Positions 14,646 to 20,370 of a DNA stretch of 37,007 nt are shown piece after piece. Under the pieces are notes generated by a model. That model did no database searches. It saw only the letters and a list, made by a program, of their open reading frames with translations, and was not told the DNA's origin. A program made the translations under genes and the position numbers. Numbering within the stretch: the stretch's first letter is position 1; the number at the start of each line of letters is the position of its first letter. This DNA is from a bacterium (GTDB lineage: Bacteria; Bacteroidota; Bacteroidia; Bacteroidales; Bacteroidaceae). The DNA is taken from NCBI GenBank assembly GCA_004562975.1, contig SFQP01000002.1, positions 1 to 37,007 on the forward strand. Direction: 5' to 3'.

Positions 14646-16175
14646 TTAATTGTGGATAGATTGACTGTGGTTGGCTACGGAAGCGGGTTGCTCTATCAAA
14701 GGCAGCGTGATGACAAACCGCGTGCCCTTTCCGTATTCGCTCTCGGCGTGGATGGTGCCGCCCAGTGCCTTGATGATGCTGTGGACGTAGGCCAGCCCGA
14801 GACCAAATCCTTTCACATCGTGGCGGTTGCCGGTGTGGACGCGGTAGAATTTCTCAAAGATTTTCTTCAGGTCGTCACGGCGGATGCCGATGCCGTTGTC
14901 GGCAATGCTCAGGATGAATTTGCCGTGGTCGTTACGCGTCTGTACGCCCAGTTCCAAATCCCTGTCGGGCGATTTGTACTTCACGGCATTGTCGAGAAGG
15001 TTGAAGATGACGTTGGTGAAGTGCATCTCGTCCACGAAGATGCTGGCATTCTGGGCTCCGAGATCGGCATGGATGGAACCGCCCGAAGCCTCCACTTTGA
15101 GGCGGAAGGTGTTGACGGTGTCCTGCACAATCATGTTGGCATCCAGCTCCTTGGGCTTGAACGTGGCGGCCTTGCGGTCGAACATGGACATTTGCAGCAC
15201 TTTCTCCACCTGGAAACGCAACCGCTTGGTCTCGTCGATGATGATGCCGGAGATGTGGTTGAACATGGCCTCGCTCTTGCCTACGGCGGGGTCGCGCAAC
15301 ATCTGCGCCGCCAAGGATATGGTGGAGATGGGGGTCTTGAATTCATGCGTCATGTTGTTGATGAAATCATTCTTTATCTCCGTGAGCCGCTTCTGGCGGA
15401 AGATGGTGTAAATGGTGAAGATGAACACGACCAACAAGACGAGGGTAAAGATGATGGCCGGTATCATGAAGCGCACACTGGCGAAGATGTATTTCCGCAT
15501 CTCGGGGAAGTGGATGTAGAGCAGGCCCATCTGGTTGGAAGGGTCGTTGGGGAAGAGCACCTGCCGGTAGGAATGCGTGTCGCCCTCGTTGCTGAAGTCG
15601 GAACACCGGTAGACTTCGCGGCCATCAGTGGTGGTGATGTAGAAATGGTAATCGATGTTGATACCATTGCTGCGCAACTCGGAACGCAGGTTACTGTCCA
15701 GCAGGCGGAAGTCGATCCGCTCGTTCAAAGGTTTGCCACTGGAACGATGGAGCAGGGAGTAAACCACCTCATTGAGCAATAGCCGCTGATGCAGATAGCG
15801 TTCCCTGACGGAGTCGCGCATCGTGGTGTCCACTGCATTGGCATTCAGGTTGTTGAGGAAAAGCCCTTTGGGCACATTGGACGGTATGCTGACGTGGGTG
15901 GTAGGCTCCGAGGCGGCAACTGCCGGATGCTGCACAGCCTGTCCTTGGCCTGTGCTGTCGGGCTGCCCTACCCTCAATTCGGCCTCCAGTCCACGTTGGG
16001 TCTCGCTCAGCTCCAAATTGCGCGCAGCCTGGTACAGGCTTCGCGAAACCGACTCGTCAAACTGTTCCTTGCGCATATTCAGTACTTCCTCGAAGTACTT
16101 GGTCTGCAAGATGAGGAGTGCCAGAAACGACACGCCCATGACGACAGCTATAATCCAAATGGTTGACTTTTTCAT
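14646..16175 (-). CDS. rprX: Sensor histidine kinase RprX
   Basis: 509 aa inner-membrane kinase, cognate partner of RprY. Membrane helices at about 6-24 and 237-259 enclose a periplasmic sensor region of about 210 residues, which includes a Gln/Ala/Pro-rich stretch (70-95). The dimerisation/phosphoacceptor box is FINNMTHEFKTPISTISLAA with His277. The ATPase domain has NVIFNLLDNAVKYK (N box), DNGIGIRRDD (G1) and GFGLGLAYV (G2). It is the first gene of the rprX-rprY operon. A TACTTTTG element ends only 4 nt before the ATG, implying an almost leaderless mRNA if used. Confidence 0.93.
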   Translation of the reverse strand: MKKSTIWIIAVVMGVSFLALLILQTKYFEEVLNMRKEQFDESVSRSLYQAARNLELSETQRGLEAELRVGQPDSTGQGQAVQHPAVAASEPTTHVSIPSNVPKGLFLNNLNANAVDTTMRDSVRERYLHQRLLLNEVVYSLLHRSSGKPLNERIDFRLLDSNLRSELRSNGINIDYHFYITTTDGREVYRCSDFSNEGDTHSYRQVLFPNDPSNQMGLLYIHFPEMRKYIFASVRFMIPAIIFTLVLLVVFIFTIYTIFRQKRLTEIKNDFINNMTHEFKTPISTISLAAQMLRDPAVGKSEAMFNHISGIIIDETKRLRFQVEKVLQMSMFDRKAATFKPKELDANMIVQDTVNTFRLKVEASGGSIHADLGAQNASIFVDEMHFTNVIFNLLDNAVKYKSPDRDLELGVQTRNDHGKFILSIADNGIGIRRDDLKKIFEKFYRVHTGNRHDVKGFGLGLAYVHSIIKALGGTIHAESEYGKGTRFVITLPLIEQPASVANHSQSIHN

Positions 16176-16179
16176 ACCC

Positions 16180-16187
16180 CAAAAGTA
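16180..16187 (-). promoter_or_regulatory. -7 element abutting the rprX start codon
   Basis: Minus strand TACTTTTG, then GGGT, then the ATG of rprX at 16175. With the usual offset, transcription would begin one base before the ATG. A -33 TTTG is not evident at 19-21 nt, so this may be chance or activator-dependent. Confidence 0.45.
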
Positions 16188-16335
16188 TGGGCATTCATTT
16201 TTCTTGTGCTAAAAATGATTGGTTTTTAGCGTAAAATCCTAAAAGATTAACGAAACACCAAGTCTATAATTGACAAATTCACAACTCCAAAAGGAGAAGG
16301 AATTGACTTGTTTATAAAGTGTTGCATAAATTCAC

Positions 16336-16385
16336 TGAAGTTTCGGATGTGAAAAGACGATGGGTATAAGGTTATGAGATCATGA
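16336..16385. repeat. Partial copy C of the MITE-like element
   Basis: The stretch aagtttcggatgtgaaaaga shares its first part with the left end of the element at 18827 and its second part with the hairpin arm at 218-232. It continues as gggtataaggttatgag, matching ggataaggtcatgag at 18848-18862. The right half of the element is not found; the 21-bp tandem array begins 40 bp further on. Confidence 0.5.
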
Positions 16386-16426
16386 ACAGCCGCTCCCATA
16401 AGTACGGGAATTGCACTCTCACAAGT

Positions 16427-16552
16427 CCGGGACTTGTTTTTTCTAATCCAGGACTTGTTTTGTCTAATCCAGGACTTGTTTTGTCTAATCCAGGACTTGT
16501 TTTGTCTAATCCAGGACTTGTGCGAAACAGTCGGCGACTTGTGAAGGGTACA
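16427..16552. repeat. Tandem array of 21-bp units (six)
   Basis: Four near-identical units with core ggacttgtttt start at 16427, 16448, 16469 and 16490; two degenerate units start at 16511 and 16532. The period is exactly 21 bp, two helical turns. The repeat is open in several frames on both strands (for example a heptapeptide repeat SNPGLVL), but no start, signal or neighbour supports a protein. Related units occur at 30419-30502. Confidence 0.8.
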
Positions 16553-16574
16553 TCTCGCAGTGTCCGGCCGGGCA

Positions 16575-17045
16575 GGCAAAGTGAATCATTCACACTGAAA
16601 AAGCCCTAATCTGTATCGGGAAGATGCCTTTTACGCGCGTGTATATACGTATTTTATTTCCCGAAAAATGTATTCACCCATTCACATGATGCTCGTTTCC
16701 TTCTGAATGTCAACGGTTTCTGGCGTGAAGGTTTTGAATTCAAAGTGTTCACATGGGCAGCAAAGCATTCACGCGGGCGGTGAACGCACGTGAAGGGTGG
16801 AAAGAGTAAGCCTTCACACCGGAAAAACCATTGGAAATCAGCAGATAAACGGATAAAAACGCCACATTGGCGGTGAATGCTTTAAAAACCAAACCTTCAC
16901 ACTCAAATCCACTGAAAATCAAGTAAAAAAGAGCCTTCATGTGAAAGGGTGAACACTTTTTCTGCGGAAACAAAATGCGTATAGAAGAGCGTGAACGGTT
17001 GGGCTGAAAACAGGGAAAATGCCCCGATGCTATTTTGCAGGAAAC
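16575..17045. other. Non-coding stretch rich in TTCAC/GTGAA pentamers
   Basis: About 470 bp between the 21-bp array and comF contain about fifteen TTCAC or GTGAA pentamers in both orientations, far above the chance level of about two for this length. An AT-rich tatatacgta lies at the left side (16642-16651). I see no promoter consensus and no credible gene. The same order of modules occurs at 30.4-30.87 kb. Confidence 0.55.
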
Positions 17046-17047
17046 TG

Positions 17048-17812
17048 TCAATCGCTCTCGGGGAACAAGTACTTCCTGTTGCGCTCCGATGCACCCAAAG
17101 TCAATACACTGAGCCGGACATTAGCCGCTTCGAGCAGGGTATGGGCGCAAGACCTCAACGTACTTCCCGTAGTTATCATGTCATCTACCAACAGCACATG
17201 CTTGCCTTCCACACAGGCCGGCCCAACCAACCGGAAGATGTCTTTGACATTTTCCATGCGTTCGGCTGTTGACAAATGGGTTTGCGTGGGATTGTCAACG
17301 ATGCGGGCCACCGCCCGCGTCTCCACGGGGATGCCGGTTACTTGACGCACTCCTTCAGCCAAACGCTCGCTTTGGTTGTAGCCTCTTTTCCGGAAACGCT
17401 TGGCCGACAAGGGTACGGGCACTATCACGTCTATGCCATCAAAGAAACCGGTAGCAACGAGGTCTTGGGCCATGATACGCCCATAACTCACGGCCACTTC
17501 CGGACGATTATGGTACTTGAAAGAGAAAAAGATGCGGCTGTAATCTGAATTCTGGTGGTAGAACATGAAGGAGGACGCGTGAACGGTACAAATCCGGTCA
17601 TCCCACAAGGACCGCTCCACGGCATTCCCTTTCGCTCCCTTGAACTCTGTCAAGGGCAAACGCGACAAGCACCCCACACAGGTGTGCTGCTCCGCCGACA
17701 TCAACCGCCGTCCGCACACACAACAATAACGGGGAAACAGCTGGTGACTTATGCTGTCAAGCCAAAGACGGAACGGTCCCTTACAGAAGGAAAGCAGCGA
17801 ACGGAACATCAC
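17048..17812 (-). CDS. comF: ComF family phosphoribosyltransferase-like protein
   Basis: 254 aa. The N-terminal zinc-finger-like part has CxxC pairs (C30/C31-V-C33 and C45-V-G-C48), followed by the PRTase fold with VPVPLSAKRFRKRGYNQSE and the PRPP-loop motif VLLVDDMITTGST (about 208-220). ComF proteins act in DNA uptake or processing in naturally competent bacteria; in Bacteroidetes the role is not established. It starts 3 bp after the stop of the small exported-protein gene, in an operon led by the Zn-ribbon/FHA gene. The start MM could be either Met. Confidence 0.88.
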   Translation of the reverse strand: MMFRSLLSFCKGPFRLWLDSISHQLFPRYCCVCGRRLMSAEQHTCVGCLSRLPLTEFKGAKGNAVERSLWDDRICTVHASSFMFYHQNSDYSRIFFSFKYHNRPEVAVSYGRIMAQDLVATGFFDGIDVIVPVPLSAKRFRKRGYNQSERLAEGVRQVTGIPVETRAVARIVDNPTQTHLSTAERMENVKDIFRLVGPACVEGKHVLLVDDMITTGSTLRSCAHTLLEAANVRLSVLTLGASERNRKYLFPESD

Positions 17813-17815
17813 AGG

Positions 17816-18295
17816 CTATCGGCGTTTGAACTCCATGAGGTCGGTCACCTTGACGAGTTTGCGCCCCACAGCCCTACGGATGGCATTGCCGCCGGTGGCA
17901 CGGTACTGATAAGTGCTGTCAGAGGTTTGGGTGAACTCGATGTCCTGCGCATCGGAACCTATGTCGTTGCTGAAACGCAAGTGGGCGGTTTTTCCCTTTA
18001 TTTCGTGACGGGTGAGCATCCAAGTGCCGTAAATGTTGCCCGACATATAGCCGTGCATGGTGCCCAGAAAATCAAAGCCCGGTGCAGTAAGCGTTTTCTC
18101 ATATAAGTTCAGGTACAAATCCATCCCTGTTTCCTTACAATGGAAATGACCCTCAAAAGGGCGCACGAGGGTATCGGCCTGAGATATAGTTTGAGGCTGA
18201 CCATGAAGTTGCTGTCCCCAGACAAATTGCCCCAAGGATATAAAGAGAAGGAATAAATAAACTTTCATTTCACGATGGTTCTGAATGGTTTTCAT
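17816..18295 (-). CDS. Small exported protein of unknown function
   Basis: 159 aa from the ATG overlapping the upstream stop (ATGA, 18292-18295), which suggests translational coupling to the FHA gene. A signal peptide runs through KVYLFLLFISLGQFVWGQ, so Met10 (18268) is an alternative start. The mature part of about 130 residues (HFHCKETGMDLYLNLYEK, GTMHGYMSGNIYGTWML) looks like a small beta-rich domain and ends in a basic tail. I do not recognise a family. The neighbours (FHA before, ComF after) do not fix its role. Confidence 0.7.
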   Translation of the reverse strand: MKTIQNHREMKVYLFLLFISLGQFVWGQQLHGQPQTISQADTLVRPFEGHFHCKETGMDLYLNLYEKTLTAPGFDFLGTMHGYMSGNIYGTWMLTRHEIKGKTAHLRFSNDIGSDAQDIEFTQTSDSTYQYRATGGNAIRRAVGRKLVKVTDLMEFKRR

Positions 18296-18813
18296 TCCGT
18301 TTCGCCCGCATCGTTGGCTTCGCGCAAAATCATGGTTGTGGCACCAATGGTGATGATGTCTCCATCAGAAATGATTACGCGCTCCTTCACGCCCAACAAT
18401 TCGTTATGCAGGAAAGTGCCGGTATTCGACGGGGCATCGCGGAGGGTGAATTTGGCTTTGCCGCCCGGCAAAGGTTTGACGGTGACCATACAATGGGTAG
18501 TGTCCACACTGGGGTCGACAGTCTTGATGGCGGCATTGGCCTTGGTGCCCTTAACCAGCCGCCCCACCACGTTCTCCCCCTCGTATAGGGGTATCTCCTG
18601 CTTGAAATGGAAAGCATTTTCCAGCACCACCAAATGGCCATAAACCACGGGGCCGGCTTCTTCAGCCGGCTGTTCCGACACTGGCTGAGGGATACGCAAC
18701 CTGAATTTCTTGCTGCATCCCGGGCATTCAAACACCAGGATACGTCCGGGTTCATATTGTGTCTCATCAAAGAGAATGGCTTCATCGCATTTAGGACAAC
18801 GAATACGTTTCAT
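18292..18813 (-). CDS. Zn-ribbon plus FHA domain protein
   Basis: 173 aa, cytoplasmic. The N-terminus MKRIRCPKCDEAILFD...VFECPGCSKKFRLR is a zinc ribbon with two CxxC knuckles (C6/C9, C30/C33). The C-terminal FHA domain (about 75-165) shows the expected GENVVGR, the Ser/His region VDTTHCMVTV, and SNTGTFLHNELL with the Asn/Gly of phosphothreonine recognition. FHA domains bind phosphothreonine peptides, so a link to Ser/Thr kinases or to assembly of a protein complex is plausible; the partner is unknown. First gene of the unit with the small exported protein and comF. Confidence 0.85.
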   Translation of the reverse strand: MKRIRCPKCDEAILFDETQYEPGRILVFECPGCSKKFRLRIPQPVSEQPAEEAGPVVYGHLVVLENAFHFKQEIPLYEGENVVGRLVKGTKANAAIKTVDPSVDTTHCMVTVKPLPGGKAKFTLRDAPSNTGTFLHNELLGVKERVIISDGDIITIGATTMILREANDAGETE

Positions 18814-18816
18814 ATA

Positions 18817-18988
18817 TCAATGTAATTTAAGTTTCGGAGGTTACGAGGGATAAGGTCATGAGGTTAAAAAGATACTCGGTACGGCTACTGTGACTACCTC
18901 CAACAGTTTCCTTATAACCTGAGAGCGAAGCGACCATAATCTTATAACCTTCAACTTTCGGTACTTCCGAAAGTTGAATCAATGTAAT
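18817..18988. repeat. MITE-like element, copy B, with 10-bp flanking direct repeats
   Basis: The segment 18827-18978 begins ttaagtttcgg and ends ccgaaagttgaa, an imperfect terminal inverted repeat. It is flanked by the exact direct repeat tcaatgtaat (18817-18826 and 18979-18988), as a target-site duplication would be. Inside are two copies of cttataacct (18911 and 18941), the core gagcgaagcgacc (18923-18935) and an 11-bp perfect hairpin (18951-18977). The element sits directly upstream of the FHA gene and may affect its expression. The remaining gap up to 19086 shows nothing recognisable. Confidence 0.65.
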
Positions 18989-19086
18989 ATTGGGCTTCTT
19001 TCAGACAAGCATCCGTTCATATACAACAAATTGGTAAGGCATCAGCCCATGCCGGGTAACGCACTTACCAACTCTTTGTATTGCCA

Positions 19087-19111
19087 GAGCGGAAGCATCT
19101 GGCTTCCGCTC
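19087..19111 (-). terminator. Terminator-like hairpin after the HU-SPOR gene
   Basis: Arms gagcggaagc (19087-19096) and its exact complement (19102-19111) with a 5-nt loop, 9 nt after the stop codon at 19121. The T-run is weak. Confidence 0.6.
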
Positions 19112-19120
19112 CCTATTGTC

Positions 19121-20194
19121 TTATCGTTTCATGACCCATGCCTCGGCAAATGCTTCATCATGTTTGCGGAGCTTGACCAAAGCGGCATGGGCTTCGGCTT
19201 CCGTGGGATAGCTTCCGCTCACCACCCTCACCATGCGGCCACGGCGATAGGGAGCAGCGTCTAAGCCTTCTTTTTTCAGCTTTTCGGAAAACTTTTCTGC
19301 ATTGCCCTGCGAAATGGCACTGGCCAAGACGATGGTATAGGTACCTTTTGCCTGTTGTCGCACGCCTGCGGTTCTGTCCTCAGTCTGTTTCGGTTGGGAC
19401 GGAGCTGACTTCTCCACTGCCGAGGGTACTGCAACCGGCTTCGGGTTTGCAACCGGTACTGCCATTTCCGTATTCTTGTTGGCTGTAACCGATGCCACGA
19501 CAGGAATTGTCGGCCGGGCAGGCTCTGCTGCATCTGGTTCGGCAAACAGCTGTTCGTAAACGGATGCTGCCTGCTGCATGCCCTGCCCTTCCACGTGCGA
19601 AATAGGAGTGGCCCAAAGGAAATAGAAGAACACGGCCACGACAGCTGCCGCTACATAGTTTACGATTTCTTTGCTGATACTGAAGGTGTATTCCCTTTCC
19701 GTGCGTTTCAGATGAAGTTTCCTTGCATGGGGCGCAGCACCTTCATTGGCCACCTCCGTTTGCATGGCACTCTTTGACACGGTGCCGATAACGATGGAGT
19801 CAAGCCCATACAAGTCGGGCGAAAGCAGGCCGGCTTCGCAGGGCACGAAGCTGTAGTTGCCTCCCATACCTGACGAAAGCGTGCCGATGCCGGAGAGTTC
19901 AAAACTTCCCTCCTCCTCTATCTGTTCTTTCAGACGGGCCACGGCATCTTCAATCAGCTTCACCGTTTCGGGGTAACTGGTGTCGTAAGCCTGCATATAA
20001 GACTGCACCAACAGGCCGTCATTGATACACAGCTGCTGATTGAACCCTACACTCCGGCACGGGGGCAAGAAAAGTTGCTCCTCGTCTATGCGGCGTGCGG
20101 GGACATAATGCGCCACAAAGCCCCCCAAGCCGGGAACAATGACGCAATCATGAGCCAACAGAAGGCTTTCGATATGTCTGGAGAGTTCAATCAT
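19121..20194 (-). CDS. HU-CCDC81-like / transmembrane / SPOR protein
   Basis: 357 aa. Residues 1-60 (MIELSRHIESLLLAHDCVIVPGLGGFVAHYVPA) and about 62-140 match the paired bacterial HU-CCDC81 domains, related in fold to the DNA-binding HU proteins. One transmembrane helix lies at 178-197. A Pro/Ala/Val-rich linker (about 205-280) leads to a C-terminal SPOR domain (283-357, TYTIVLASAISQGNAEKFSEKL ... VRVVSGSY). SPOR domains bind denuded septal peptidoglycan, so the protein probably spans the inner membrane with the HU part in the cytoplasm. A role in division or envelope-chromosome coupling is inference. Its -7 element ends 4 nt before the ATG. Confidence 0.88.
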   Translation of the reverse strand: MIELSRHIESLLLAHDCVIVPGLGGFVAHYVPARRIDEEQLFLPPCRSVGFNQQLCINDGLLVQSYMQAYDTSYPETVKLIEDAVARLKEQIEEEGSFELSGIGTLSSGMGGNYSFVPCEAGLLSPDLYGLDSIVIGTVSKSAMQTEVANEGAAPHARKLHLKRTEREYTFSISKEIVNYVAAAVVAVFFYFLWATPISHVEGQGMQQAASVYEQLFAEPDAAEPARPTIPVVASVTANKNTEMAVPVANPKPVAVPSAVEKSAPSQPKQTEDRTAGVRQQAKGTYTIVLASAISQGNAEKFSEKLKKEGLDAAPYRRGRMVRVVSGSYPTEAEAHAALVKLRKHDEAFAEAWVMKR

Positions 20195-20198
20195 AGTG

Positions 20199-20229
20199 CA
20201 AAGGTATGCCTTTCTTTTATATTTGGAAA
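20199..20229 (-). promoter_or_regulatory. Promoter of the HU-SPOR gene, near-leaderless
   Basis: Minus strand TACCTTTG (20199-20206) fits TAnnTTTG. TTTC (20226-20229), one base off the -33 TTTG, lies exactly 19 nt upstream. Only CACT separates the element from the ATG, so transcription should start at or next to the start codon. Confidence 0.6.
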
Positions 20230-20370
20230 CACTGTTGAAAGCTTTTTTTCATTCACTTTTCTCCTGCAAACGTCCCTTCTTTCTCTTGCCGGAAAGCGCG
20301 CCAAAGCCAACTCTGCTGTAAATCAGTGCTTTTATATCAACATGACTGCGGAGGGCACCAGCAGGCTATA

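Noticed and set aside
13965..15782. 605-codon open frame opposite rprY-rprX
   Set aside because: Shadow frame over two convincingly identified genes, with no domain.
16427..16552. CRISPR array
   Set aside because: Units are directly adjacent with no unique spacers, and no cas gene is in the window.
16247..16609. Short open frames across the 21-bp array giving heptapeptide repeats on both strands
   Set aside because: A 21-bp period keeps any frame open; there is no signal peptide, promoter or conserved flank, and the second array lacks a matching frame.
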